This document shows, one piece after another, positions 8,706-16,584 of a stretch of DNA of 39,996 nt (position 1 is the first letter of the stretch; every line of letters begins with the position of its first letter). This DNA comes from Bacillota bacterium (GTDB lineage: Bacteria; Bacillota; Clostridia; Oscillospirales; Ruminococcaceae). The notes under the pieces were generated by a model that searched no databases, was not told the origin of the DNA, and was given only the letters and a program-made list of their open reading frames with translations. The DNA is taken from NCBI GenBank assembly GCA_023396215.1, contig JAEWWW010000042.1, positions 1 through 39,996 on the forward strand, given 5' to 3'. A program made the translations under genes and the position numbers.

Positions 8706-10301
8706 TTGAAAAAAATTCGTCTGATAAAAGGACGCAGGGGCTATATCATGCCCTGGGTCATCATATTATTTTTGCTGGTGTCGCTGCTTTCCACCGTGAT
8801 TGTTTCGGCTTCGGCTATTTCGGTGCGCAGCACCCAGACCAACCACAGCACCCGGCAGGCCTATTACTCAGCCCGGTCGGCCGCCGTCGTGGTGGTGGAT
8901 TACATCCTGAAAAACGGCCATGACGACGACGCCCTCGCTAAGGTACTGAACAGCTCCGGCAGCGGCAGCAGCGACCTGCTGGGGGATTATACCGTTGAGG
9001 TTTACGGCATCAGCAGCACCCGCATCAAGGTAACCGCCACCGCTGTCTACCGGGGCGAGCGGAGCACCGTCACCGCGACCCTTGCCCGCCTTCCGGGGGG
9101 CTCTTCGGGGGTTGTGCCCAACGAAAACCTCGTCTTTCTGGGCGAGGGCGGTTCCGCGGTCTTTGGGCAGGGGGTTTATAACGGCGATGTTTATATCAAC
9201 GGCGACTTTACCTTCGGCCATGGCAGCACCGTAAACGGCAAGGCGATTGTCACCGGCGACACGCTGGTGGATGGGGGCGCCCATGCCAACCTGACCCATC
9301 TGATTGGCTTTGGCGACTTTACGCTGAGCGGCAGCGCCCGCATCGGCGGCGATGTGCTGACCAAGGGCAATGTTTATATGAACCAGGGCGGAAGCTCGAT
9401 TGCCGGCAATTTGTTTGCCGACGGGTCGCTGTATATGCAAAACGGCTCAGACTATGTGGGGGGCAACGCCACCATCGGCGGCGATGCGTTTTTTGGCGGC
9501 GGCGGCGACCGGGTGCGGGGCTCGCTGGCCCACGGCGGCGGCGTCCACCTGGGCTACGGCAGCATCTCTACCTTTGTGCGTGGAGGCAGCACCCAGCTTT
9601 CAGACTATCAGCCTTTGGATTTAAGCGGGTATGAGGGGCCTGCGACGCTGCCGGTGGTTGCGCCCCCTACCCCGGCGCAAAACCCGCAGCTTTACCAGCC
9701 GGTGGAGATTAGCGGCAACCGGATTTCAAGCAGCGGCTCTGTCAATTCGGCTGTCCTGAGCAAGCTGAACCAGATTGGCAACAACAGTTACGGCGCCACC
9801 ATCACCCTCGACACCGGCGGCGGCGACATCAGCCTGCTGGTGAAGGATACCGACTTTTTTGTGGATAAGGGCTTCAAGTATGAGGTGACCGGCCCGGGCC
9901 GCGTGTATATCTACCTCACCGGCGCTTCGTCGCTGCGGCTGGGGGCGAACCAGTATATGGGCATGCAGGTACGCAGCTCCAACCCCCGGCTGTTCATCAT
10001 CGGCGACGGCGACCAAACGGTGAACGTCTTTTCAAACTCGGCGCTCAACGCCTGCGTCTACCTGCCCCGGGGCAATTTTTTTGCCAGCGGCTCAGACCTT
10101 GGGCAGTATAAATTCGCCGGGGTTATGATGGCTAATTATGTGGATGTGGGCAGCAATGTTAAGATGCAGTACAGCTCGGCAGACCTGACCGGCACCCCCC
10201 TGGCCGACCTGATTGGCTCGGGCGGCAGCCCCGGAGGCGGCGAGGGTGGCGAAGGCGGTACCGGCGGCAGCTGGTTGCTGGAAGGGTGGGATAACCGATG
10301 A
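8706..10301 (+). CDS. Large PilX-like pilus protein with a Gly-rich beta-repeat region
   Basis: 531 residues, probably a pilus-associated surface or tip protein. The N-terminus (KGRRG then YIMPWVIILFLLVSLLS) looks like a PilX-type pilin helix: a basic leader, a Gly at the cleavage point, then a hydrophobic helix. Position +5 is not Glu, as in other PilX-type minor pilins. Residues ~155-290 form short Gly/Asp/Asn-rich repeats (GDVYINGDF, GSARIGGDV, GNVYMNQGG, GNLFADGSL, GNATIGGDA) that suggest a beta-solenoid of the bactofilin kind. The C-terminal part (~390-500) looks like another beta domain, and the end is a Gly/Glu linker. Start is TTG behind GAGGAGA. The next prepilin overlaps it by four bases. 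Function is inferred from position and architecture only. Confidence 0.75.
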   Translation: MKKIRLIKGRRGYIMPWVIILFLLVSLLSTVIVSASAISVRSTQTNHSTRQAYYSARSAAVVVVDYILKNGHDDDALAKVLNSSGSGSSDLLGDYTVEVYGISSTRIKVTATAVYRGERSTVTATLARLPGGSSGVVPNENLVFLGEGGSAVFGQGVYNGDVYINGDFTFGHGSTVNGKAIVTGDTLVDGGAHANLTHLIGFGDFTLSGSARIGGDVLTKGNVYMNQGGSSIAGNLFADGSLYMQNGSDYVGGNATIGGDAFFGGGGDRVRGSLAHGGGVHLGYGSISTFVRGGSTQLSDYQPLDLSGYEGPATLPVVAPPTPAQNPQLYQPVEISGNRISSSGSVNSAVLSKLNQIGNNSYGATITLDTGGGDISLLVKDTDFFVDKGFKYEVTGPGRVYIYLTGASSLRLGANQYMGMQVRSSNPRLFIIGDGDQTVNVFSNSALNACVYLPRGNFFASGSDLGQYKFAGVMMANYVDVGSNVKMQYSSADLTGTPLADLIGSGGSPGGGEGGEGGTGGSWLLEGWDNR

Positions 10302-10648
10302 AAAAGCTTTATCTGCTGAAAAGCAAACGGGGGATGACCCTTGTGGAGGTGGTGGCGGGCATTGCTATCCTTTCGCTGCTGTTTCTGTTTATCGTGACCG
10401 TCTTCCCCACCGCTATCTCTATCGTGGGCGACCAGGCCCGGCTCAAGCGCAGCGGCAAAAACGCCGCCGACGGGCTGGAGAGCCATTTTGCCGGGCAGGA
10501 GCCGGAGCCCGGCCGCGCGGTGGTGCAGCAAACCCCCGGGCAGCTTGAGGTGGATTTCCCCGCCGGGCCGGTGCAGCCTGACGGCGTTTTTGTGAAGAGC
10601 CGCGGCGCCGATGGCGGCGAGGTGTTTTACTACTTTGAGGCCGATTAG
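10298..10648 (+). CDS. Small prepilin, minor pseudopilin (PilV/GspI-like)
   Basis: 116 residues. It has a short basic leader ending KSKRG, the PilD cleavage point, then MTLVEVVAGIAILSLLFLF with Glu at mature position 5 and one hydrophobic helix. The globular part is short (about 70 residues) and without cysteine. It overlaps the upstream gene by four bases, so the two are probably made together as minor pilins that prime assembly. The exact minor-pilin class cannot be decided from so short a protein. Confidence 0.82.
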   Translation: MKKLYLLKSKRGMTLVEVVAGIAILSLLFLFIVTVFPTAISIVGDQARLKRSGKNAADGLESHFAGQEPEPGRAVVQQTPGQLEVDFPAGPVQPDGVFVKSRGADGGEVFYYFEAD

Positions 10649-10651
10649 AAT

Positions 10652-11716
10652 ATGTTGCAGTTAAAGAAGAAAAACAGGGGCTTTACCCTGATAGAGGTGG
10701 TTTTGGCAATCGGGATTGCGGCTGTCGCCTTTGGCGCGCTGACCCCCGTTGTATCGATGATTTACCGCATCAACCACTCCGCCACCAACATTACGCAGGC
10801 ACAGCTTATGGCGCAGACCGTCGCCACCCAGCTGGAGGCCAAGCTGCGCTATGCCCGCTCGGTTTCTATTCTGGATGCGCTGCCCGCCGATACCTCAGAG
10901 GATGAGCGGGGTTTCATCTACACAAGGGACGGGCAGATTTATGAGCGCCGGGGGGGCACCGAAGCGCTGGTTTCTATTGACCGGGGCTATGCCTACCGCT
11001 ACCGGGTGGATTTTGCCCAGAGCAGCGCGGCGGGGGTGGTGGAGGCCCGCATCGCCGTTTTGGATGGCGCTGCGGCCATCTATGATTTCACCGAGCCGGT
11101 TTATGTGCATAACCTGACCTCCGGCAGCGTCGGCGGCCTGAACAGCGGGGCGGTGGTGGCCTATCTGCCCCCGGTGCGCGAAGCGGTGGCGGTGGCTTCG
11201 ATTGCCGTTTCTGCCGAAACCAGCGCCATTGTGGAAAACGAGCAGACCCTTGCGCTGCGGGCCGACATCTACCCGCTGGGGGCCACCAACCGGCGGCTGG
11301 TTTGGTCGGTGGATGACCCGGCGCTGGCTGCCGTAACCGCCGAGGGGCTTTTGATACCGCTGCAAAACGGCACCGTTACGGTGACCGCGACGGCGGCCGA
11401 CGGCTCGGGGGTGCAGGGGCAGCTTACCGTTTTCATCGACGGGCAGGAGCCCAAGATAACCGCCCTGACGCTGGATACCGAAACCGGGCTGTATGCCATG
11501 GCCCCCGGCGAAAGCCTGCGGATTATCCCCACCATCGAGCCGGAGGACGCCTTTAACCAGCAGCTTAGCTGGCGGGTGGATAACAGCAGTTACGCCACCG
11601 TTTCGGATGACGGGCTGCTGACTGCGCGGGGTGTGCGCGGTGTTTCGGTGATGGTGACCGCCTCCACCCGTGACGGCAGCCGTCTGGAGCGCACCATTGA
11701 GATTCTAATTCGGTAG
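10652..11716 (+). CDS. Prepilin with two C-terminal Ig-like (BIG2) domains
   Basis: 354 residues. The leader MLQLKKKNRG is followed by FTLIEVVLAIGIAAVAFGAL, a canonical class III signal with Glu5 for PilD. The first ~180 residues are pilin-like. They are followed by two bacterial Ig-like repeats (about 185-268 and 270-354), each with the BIG2 hallmarks: a W(S/R)VD strand, A-x-V then a GLL turn, and a final VTVTA or VMVTA strand. Ig domains on a pilin suggest a display or adhesion role. Only three bases separate it from the previous stop. A weak TTTGAGG lies upstream of the ATG. Confidence 0.85.
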   Translation: MLQLKKKNRGFTLIEVVLAIGIAAVAFGALTPVVSMIYRINHSATNITQAQLMAQTVATQLEAKLRYARSVSILDALPADTSEDERGFIYTRDGQIYERRGGTEALVSIDRGYAYRYRVDFAQSSAAGVVEARIAVLDGAAAIYDFTEPVYVHNLTSGSVGGLNSGAVVAYLPPVREAVAVASIAVSAETSAIVENEQTLALRADIYPLGATNRRLVWSVDDPALAAVTAEGLLIPLQNGTVTVTATAADGSGVQGQLTVFIDGQEPKITALTLDTETGLYAMAPGESLRIIPTIEPEDAFNQQLSWRVDNSSYATVSDDGLLTARGVRGVSVMVTASTRDGSRLERTIEILIR

Positions 11717-11731
11717 GTGCTGGGAAGCACA

Positions 11732-11767
11732 AAAAAAGCCTGCAACCTTTCGGTTGCAGGCTTTTTT
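11732..11767. terminator. Bidirectional terminator between the two pilus gene groups
   Basis: A perfect hairpin, AAGCCTGCAACC-TTTC-GGTTGCAGGCTT, is flanked by an A run on the left and a T run on the right. It terminates the plus-strand pilus operon and, read from the other side, the minus-strand major pilin gene. Confidence 0.95.
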
Positions 11768-11775
11768 ACATTAGT

Positions 11776-12177
11776 TTAGGATTTAGGGTAAGTCGCTTTG
11801 CCGTGTTCTACTTTCTCAACAACAATTTGACCGTCTTGTTCTTTAAGCGTAATCGTATACTTTGTAATGTCAAAGTCGTCGCCCATGTTCTTTACTATTT
11901 CCGCCTTGAAATCAGTCGAGGGATTGAGGTCTGTTGTACTAACTGTAATATTATCACCTTTATCCGTAACCTGCCACTGAACCGCGATGGCCTGTGCTAC
12001 CGAGTAGACCGAGCGGGCGTTTGCCATATCCACAGATTCCTGTGCATCATTGACAATGTTCAGCATGGTGGGCACCAGAATGGTAGCGAGGATACCGAGG
12101 ATGGCGATAACGATAATAAGCTCGATGAGGGTGAAGCCCTTCCGGCTGTGTTTCATGCGTCTTAGCATCTTCAACAT
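11776..12177 (-). CDS. pilA: Major type IV pilin (prepilin)
   Basis: 133 residues. A basic leader ending KHSRKG is cut by PilD before FTLIELIIVIAILGILATIL. Glu5 is present and the N-terminal helix is textbook. The mature globular domain is about 90 residues, with no cysteine and so no disulphide loop. ATG start behind AGGAGAG. The gene has its own strong promoter (12269-12297), an 85-base leader and a terminator, which fits a highly expressed major subunit. Its codons are visibly more AT-rich than those of neighbouring pilus genes. It converges on the operon holding the minor pilins. Confidence 0.92.
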   Translation of the reverse strand: MLKMLRRMKHSRKGFTLIELIIVIAILGILATILVPTMLNIVNDAQESVDMANARSVYSVAQAIAVQWQVTDKGDNITVSTTDLNPSTDFKAEIVKNMGDDFDITKYTITLKEQDGQIVVEKVEHGKATYPKS

Positions 12178-12268
12178 GTTTCAACTCTCCTATCTTTTAT
12201 AAGCAGTGCTTAAATATCGACTTTATCAATAATTTATACTAACATATAGTGCCTAGCAACTTGATACA

Positions 12269-12297
12269 AGTATATGGACATTCGTGCCGGTTGTCAA
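12269..12297 (-). promoter_or_regulatory. Strong promoter of the major pilin gene
   Basis: On the minus strand, TTGACA (12297-12292), a 17-base spacer and TATACT (12274-12269). This is close to the sigma-A consensus and lies about 90 bases before the pilin start, in the AT-rich gap after pilT. Confidence 0.85.
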
Positions 12298-12348
12298 TAT
12301 ATTCCTTTCATTTCCAATAATCTAATATTTTCGACCGGGTTTTGGCCA

Positions 12349-13410
12349 TTAGTACACATATCGCTTGAGCATCTCGCGGTCGACGCTGCGCATGGTGGCC
12401 TCCTGCAGGGTTATCTTTTTATCCTTCACCAGTTGGGCGAGGGAGTAATCCATGGTAAGCATCCCCTGTGTGACGCCGGTTTGCATCATCGAACTGATTT
12501 GATGGGTCTTGCCCTCGCGCACCAGATTGCGCACCGCGTCGGTGAAAAGCAGCAGCTCAACCGCCGCCACCCGCCCCCGGGTGCCCATGAGCGGCAACAA
12601 CTGTTGCGAAACGATGCCCTGCAGCACCCCTGAGAGCTGCATTTTAATCTGGTTTTCCTGATAGGGGGGGAACATGCTGATAATGCGGTCGATGCTCTGG
12701 GCCGCGCTGACGGTGTGCAGGGTGGAAAGCACCAGATGCCCTGTTTCGGCGGCGGCGATGGCGGTGGTCATCGTTTCGAGGTCGCGCATCTCGCCCACCA
12801 GCAGGATATCGGGGTCTTCGCGCAGGGCCGCCCGCAGCGCCGAGGGGAAATCCCGGCTGTCTTCACCGATTTCGCGCTGGTTCACAATGCATTTGTTGTG
12901 CTTGTGCAGATACTCAATGGGGTCCTCCAGTGTCAGGATATGCCCCTTGCGGTTGTTGTTGATATGGTTAATCATAGCCGCCAGCGTGGTGGATTTACCG
13001 CTGCCGGTGGGGCCGGTGACCAGTATGATGCCCGACTGCCGAAGGGCAAGCTCCTTTAAAACCGGGGGCAGCCCCAGTTGGTCGATGGTGGGTATCTCGG
13101 TGGGGATAGAGCGTATGGCAGCCGCGATGCTGCCCCGCTGCCGGAACACATTGATGCGGAACCGCCCCGCCCCCGGCATCGAGTAGGAAAAATCCGCCTC
13201 GCCGGCACAGGCCAGCTTATCGGCCTGCTCGCCGCTGAGAAGCGAGTAGCAAAGGGTGCGGGTATCCTGCCCGTTCAGCGGCGAATAGCCCTCCAGAGGC
13301 TGCATCTGCCCGTCGCTGCGCACCATGGGGGGCATACCTACGGTAAGGTGGATGTCTGAGCAGCCTAGCTCCACCGCTTTGCTCAAAATTGCTTTAATTC
13401 TGTCCGGCAT
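12349..13410 (-). CDS. pilT: Type IV pilus retraction ATPase PilT
   Basis: Hexameric cytoplasmic ATPase that depolymerises pili and powers twitching. 353 residues, the family size. The motifs are complete: AIRSIP (98-103), Walker A GPTGSGKST (133-141), Asp box LEDPIEY, Walker B ILLVGEMRD with Glu207, and His box TGHLVLSTLHT. I place the start at the ATG at 13410, behind TTGGAGAAG. A longer reading back to 13521 adds 37 residues unlike any PilT and has no ribosome site. It lies between pilB and the major pilin gene on the same strand. Confidence 0.95.
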   Translation of the reverse strand: MPDRIKAILSKAVELGCSDIHLTVGMPPMVRSDGQMQPLEGYSPLNGQDTRTLCYSLLSGEQADKLACAGEADFSYSMPGAGRFRINVFRQRGSIAAAIRSIPTEIPTIDQLGLPPVLKELALRQSGIILVTGPTGSGKSTTLAAMINHINNNRKGHILTLEDPIEYLHKHNKCIVNQREIGEDSRDFPSALRAALREDPDILLVGEMRDLETMTTAIAAAETGHLVLSTLHTVSAAQSIDRIISMFPPYQENQIKMQLSGVLQGIVSQQLLPLMGTRGRVAAVELLLFTDAVRNLVREGKTHQISSMMQTGVTQGMLTMDYSLAQLVKDKKITLQEATMRSVDREMLKRYVY

Positions 13411-13460
13411 GATATCTTCTCCAATGTCCTTAATCTGTCGGCGGCTGCAGCCATGCAACT

Positions 13461-13495
13461 TTTCGTCAGCCTGAGAAGAGAAAATTCCTTCTGCG
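13461..13495. repeat. Short hairpin repeat, degenerate copy
   Basis: TTTCGTCAGCCTGAGAAG, then AAAATTCCTTCTG, makes an imperfect hairpin. It is a diverged copy of the element at 13626-13660, 165 bases away. Both lie in the pilT-pilB gap. Confidence 0.55.
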
Positions 13496-13588
13496 TGTGC
13501 CACAAAACAGTCATGCGCCAACGCAGCAAAGACGTACGCATATGGGGTCTATGTGACCAAAATTTGCAAGCGCTGCCAACAAAGTAAA

Positions 13589-13611
13589 TAAAATGCCTGT
13601 AGGTCATTTTA
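13589..13611. promoter_or_regulatory. Small inverted repeat in the pilB-pilT gap
   Basis: TAAAATG and CATTTTA form a perfect 7-bp inverted repeat around nine bases. It could be an operator or an mRNA hairpin. No clear promoter for pilT was found in this 340-base gap, which otherwise holds only the two hairpin repeats. Confidence 0.3.
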
Positions 13612-13625
13612 CGGCCCGGCGATTT

Positions 13626-13660
13626 TTTTCGTCAGCCTTAGAAGGGCAAAGCCCTTCTAA
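13626..13660. repeat. Hairpin repeat TTTCGTCAGCCT plus 10-bp perfect stem
   Basis: TTTTCGTCAGCC is followed by a perfect stem, TTAGAAGGGC-AAA-GCCCTTCTAA (13638-13660). The T run lies before the stem on the plus strand, so in neither direction does a T tract follow it. It is therefore not an ordinary terminator. With the diverged copy at 13461 it looks like a small repeated palindromic element. Confidence 0.6.
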
Positions 13661-13750
13661 TGGATAGTATAGCCCTAATCCTTGCCGCTATCATACCCTT
13701 GCGGATTTTAAAACACGGCCCTCTTTTAAACCGCGGGGTGCGGCAATTTT

Positions 13751-15418
13751 TTAAGCGTGGTCGGTATAGGCCACCCGCAGCAGCTCCTGCAGGGTGGTAA
13801 CCCCCTCCAACACCAGCTCGGTGCAATTGGCCTGCAGGCTTTGGGTACCGCCCCGAGCCGCCGCCTGACGCAGTTCATCGGCGCTGGCCCCGGCGTCCAC
13901 CAGCGCCCGCAGCTCTTTGTTCATCACCAAAATTTCGTGTACAGCGGCACGCCCCCGATAGCCGGTATGGCTGCAATGGGGGCAACCCTTGGCCGAAAAG
14001 AGGGTGGCTGCCTGCCGCCCCAGCAGCTTGAGCTCGTGGGGCTCTGCCTCGCGGCTGACCCGGCAGACCGGGCAGATGCGGCGCACCAGCCGCTGCGCCA
14101 CCACACCCACCAGCGAACTGGCCACCAGATAGCGCTGCACCCCCATATCGATGAGCCGCGTAACGGTGGAGGCCGCATCGTTGGTATGGATGGTGGATAG
14201 CACCAGATGCCCGGTAATGGATGCACGCACCGCGATTTCGGCGGTTTCGGTATCTCTTATTTCGCCCACCATGATGACGTCGGGGTCTTGCCGCAGGATA
14301 GAGCGCAGGCCGGTGGCAAAGGTCAGCCCCGCTCTGGGGTTAATCTGCACCTGATTGACGCCGTCCAGACGGTATTCCACCGGGTCCTCGATGGTGATAA
14401 TGTTGATTGCGGGGCGGTTGAGCTCCTCCAGCAGGGTGTAAAGGGTGGTGGTTTTACCGCTGCCGGTGGGGCCGGAAACCAGTATCATCCCGTTGGTATT
14501 TTTCATGATTTGGTCAAACAGACGCTCGTTGGCGGCGCTGAGGCCCAGCCCCTGACGGTTGCTTGCTCCCCCGCGCCCGCCAAGGATGCGTATCACCATC
14601 TTTTCGCCGTAGACGGTGGGCATCGAGGAAAGGCGCAGCTCGATGTGCTGGCCGTTAAAAATCGTCTGGGCCCGCCCATCCTGCGGGATGCGCTTTTCGG
14701 CAATATCCATATTGCCCATGATTTTCAGACGGGTAATGAGCGCCGCGTGGGCGGTTTTTTGCAGGGTGAGCTGCTCATAGAGCTGCCCGTCGATGCGAAA
14801 GCGCACCCTCACGGTGCTTTCCGCCGGCTCGATGTGCAGGTCGCTGGCACGCGAGTTGATGGCCTGATTCAAAATCAGGTTGACCATCCGCACCACCGGG
14901 GCGCTGTCGATGTCCTCGCTGATTTCGTCGCTGAGCCTGTCCATATCCTCGATGACCCATTCCTGATTTAAGCTCTCCACAGCTTCGGTGGTTTGGGTCT
15001 GCTCATACAGCCGCAGGATGGCGCTTTTGATGTCGCTGCTGGTGGCCAGCACCTGCTTTATGCTCTTGCGGCTTTGCAGGCGGATATCGTCCAGCGCCTT
15101 GTAGTTCAGCGGGTCGGCGGTGGCGACCGTCAGTTGGTTGTCCTCCAGCTTGACGGGCACCAGCGTGTACTTCTTGGCGGTCTGGTGGTTGATAATCTGG
15201 GCCAAATCAGGGTCCAGATCGATGAGCGAAAGGTCGTAAAAGGGTATCTTAAAACGGCGCTCCAGCGCCTGCATCAGTTGTTTTTCGGTGATGGCGCCCA
15301 TCCCCACCAGAATGGCTCCAAGGGGCCGGCCCGGGGCGGCCGCCTGTGTTTGCAGCGCCTCGGTCAGCTTCTCTTCGGTAATCGCCCCGGTGGCAATGAG
15401 TATCTGCCCCAGGCTCAT
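13751..15418 (-). CDS. pilB: Type IV pilus extension ATPase PilB (GspE family)
   Basis: Hexameric cytoplasmic ATPase that drives pilus polymerisation. 555 residues. Two tandem MshEN-type repeats open the protein (LGQILIATGAITEEKLTEAL at 3-22 and LGAILVGMGAITEKQLMQAL at 33-52), followed by the second N-domain and the motor: Walker A GPTGSGKTT (316-324), Asp box IEDPVEY, Walker B VIMVGEIRD with Glu386, and His box TGHLVLSTIHT. A zinc site is formed by Cys449, Cys452, Cys479 and Cys482. The start is taken as the ATG at 15418. An in-frame ATG at 15445 would add nine residues, but AGAAGG directly abuts it. The repeats carry Ser and Pro where c-di-GMP-binding MshEN domains have Arg. Confidence 0.95.
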   Translation of the reverse strand: MSLGQILIATGAITEEKLTEALQTQAAAPGRPLGAILVGMGAITEKQLMQALERRFKIPFYDLSLIDLDPDLAQIINHQTAKKYTLVPVKLEDNQLTVATADPLNYKALDDIRLQSRKSIKQVLATSSDIKSAILRLYEQTQTTEAVESLNQEWVIEDMDRLSDEISEDIDSAPVVRMVNLILNQAINSRASDLHIEPAESTVRVRFRIDGQLYEQLTLQKTAHAALITRLKIMGNMDIAEKRIPQDGRAQTIFNGQHIELRLSSMPTVYGEKMVIRILGGRGGASNRQGLGLSAANERLFDQIMKNTNGMILVSGPTGSGKTTTLYTLLEELNRPAINIITIEDPVEYRLDGVNQVQINPRAGLTFATGLRSILRQDPDVIMVGEIRDTETAEIAVRASITGHLVLSTIHTNDAASTVTRLIDMGVQRYLVASSLVGVVAQRLVRRICPVCRVSREAEPHELKLLGRQAATLFSAKGCPHCSHTGYRGRAAVHEILVMNKELRALVDAGASADELRQAAARGGTQSLQANCTELVLEGVTTLQELLRVAYTDHA

Positions 15419-15514
15419 GTTATCTCTCAGCAACCTTGCCCCCATCCTTCTTCTCTGTTTTTATCTTTGCATCCAACCTCGCAGGATGGATAAAATTCCC
15501 GTACGAATGCCTTC

Positions 15515-15543
15515 ATTCTACCATAGCTTGTCCGGGTTCTCAA
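15515..15543 (-). promoter_or_regulatory. Promoter of pilB
   Basis: On the minus strand, TTGAGA (15543-15538), a 17-base spacer and TAGAAT (15520-15515). It lies about 100 bases before the pilB start. Confidence 0.65.
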
Positions 15544-15561
15544 TAAAAATTTGTCCGGCTT

Positions 15562-15591
15562 TTGCCTCCGGGGCGGGTTTTACGCTATAAT
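15562..15591 (+). promoter_or_regulatory. Promoter of pilD
   Basis: TTGCCT (15562-15567), an 18-base spacer and TATAAT (15586-15591). It is divergent from the pilB promoter. It gives a leader of about 145 bases, in which I see no defined element. Confidence 0.6.
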
Positions 15592-15741
15592 AACTTCAAG
15601 ACAACTATTTTGCATTAATTTTGATACCTGCCTGTGGTGATGGCATTATATCGGTCAGGATACACAAGGGACGAGGGCGTTCACACGGGCCGGTGCGGGC
15701 ATCGGCTCTCATCTCACGCCTAAAATAAGGAGGAGATGCCC

Positions 15742-16497
15742 ATGCAGGGGCTGGTAATCGCTTATATTCTGGTGGTGGGGCTGGCGGTGGGCAGCTTTTT
15801 AAACGTGCTGATTTACCGCATCCCGCTGGGGCTTTCCCCCGCAAAGGGGTTTTCCTTCTGCCCCCGGTGCAGCCACCGGCTTTACCCCGTCGACCTTGTA
15901 CCGGTGGTCAGCCATCTGCTGCTAGGCGGGCGCTGCCGCTACTGCAAAGAGCCCATTGGCTGGCGCTACTCAGCGGTGGAGTTGCTCAACGCCCTGTGCT
16001 GGCTGGGGGCTTATCTGGTGCATGGCCCCACGCTGACCGGCCTGTGCTACGGGCTGGCCTGCTCCTGCCTGCTGGCGGCGGCGGGCATCGACCTTGACCA
16101 TGGCATCATCCCCGACCGCTTTAACCTGTGCATTGGGGGACTGGGGCTGCTGCTGGCGTTTTTTGCGCCCCACCCCACCTGGCAGCAGCGTGCCATAGGG
16201 CTGGTGGCGGTCAGCCTGCCGCTGCTGGTGATAGCGATGCTCACCGGCGGCATGGGCGAGGGAGATATCAAGCTCTTTGCCGCCTGCGGCCTGCTGGCCG
16301 GTTGGCAGCTTACCCTGCTTTCGCTGCTGCTGGCCTCGGTATTGGCGGCGGCGATAGGCGGCCTGCTGCTGGCCGGCGGCAAAGCCGACCGCAAGACCCC
16401 CATCCCCTTTGGGCCGTTTATCGCGGCGGGGGTCATCCTCGCGCTGCTGGCGGGGGATGCGCTGATTGGGTGGTATCTGTCGCTGCTGGGGGTATAA
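15742..16497 (+). CDS. pilD: Prepilin peptidase / N-methyltransferase PilD
   Basis: Membrane aspartyl protease that removes prepilin leaders and methylates the new N-terminus. 251 residues with about eight hydrophobic segments. The N-terminal methylase domain keeps its two zinc CxxC pairs (CPRC at 40-43 and CRYC at 65-68). The catalytic aspartates lie in IDLDHGIIPD and in GEGD (172-175), followed by IKLFA. The ATG at 15742 sits about eight bases after AAGGAGG. An ATG at 15736 is too close to that site. It should process every prepilin in this locus. A terminator follows directly. Confidence 0.94.
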   Translation: MQGLVIAYILVVGLAVGSFLNVLIYRIPLGLSPAKGFSFCPRCSHRLYPVDLVPVVSHLLLGGRCRYCKEPIGWRYSAVELLNALCWLGAYLVHGPTLTGLCYGLACSCLLAAAGIDLDHGIIPDRFNLCIGGLGLLLAFFAPHPTWQQRAIGLVAVSLPLLVIAMLTGGMGEGDIKLFAACGLLAGWQLTLLSLLLASVLAAAIGGLLLAGGKADRKTPIPFGPFIAAGVILALLAGDALIGWYLSLLGV

Positions 16498-16525
16498 GGA
16501 ATACAGGTACCAAGCATTAGATGTT

Positions 16526-16556
16526 AAAAACCACCGGCTACCGCCGGTGGTTTTTT
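16526..16556 (+). terminator. Rho-independent terminator after pilD
   Basis: CCACCGGC-TACC-GCCGGTGG is followed by TTTTTT and preceded by AAAAA. It is also placed to end the minus-strand Crp/Fnr gene. Confidence 0.92.
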
Positions 16557-16584
16557 GTACAGATATAGAGCTGCCGGTGGGGGG

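Noticed and set aside
13638..13660. Rho-independent terminator after pilB
   Set aside because: The 10-bp stem is strong, but the T run precedes the stem on the plus strand and becomes an A run after it on the minus strand, so neither direction has a terminator tail.
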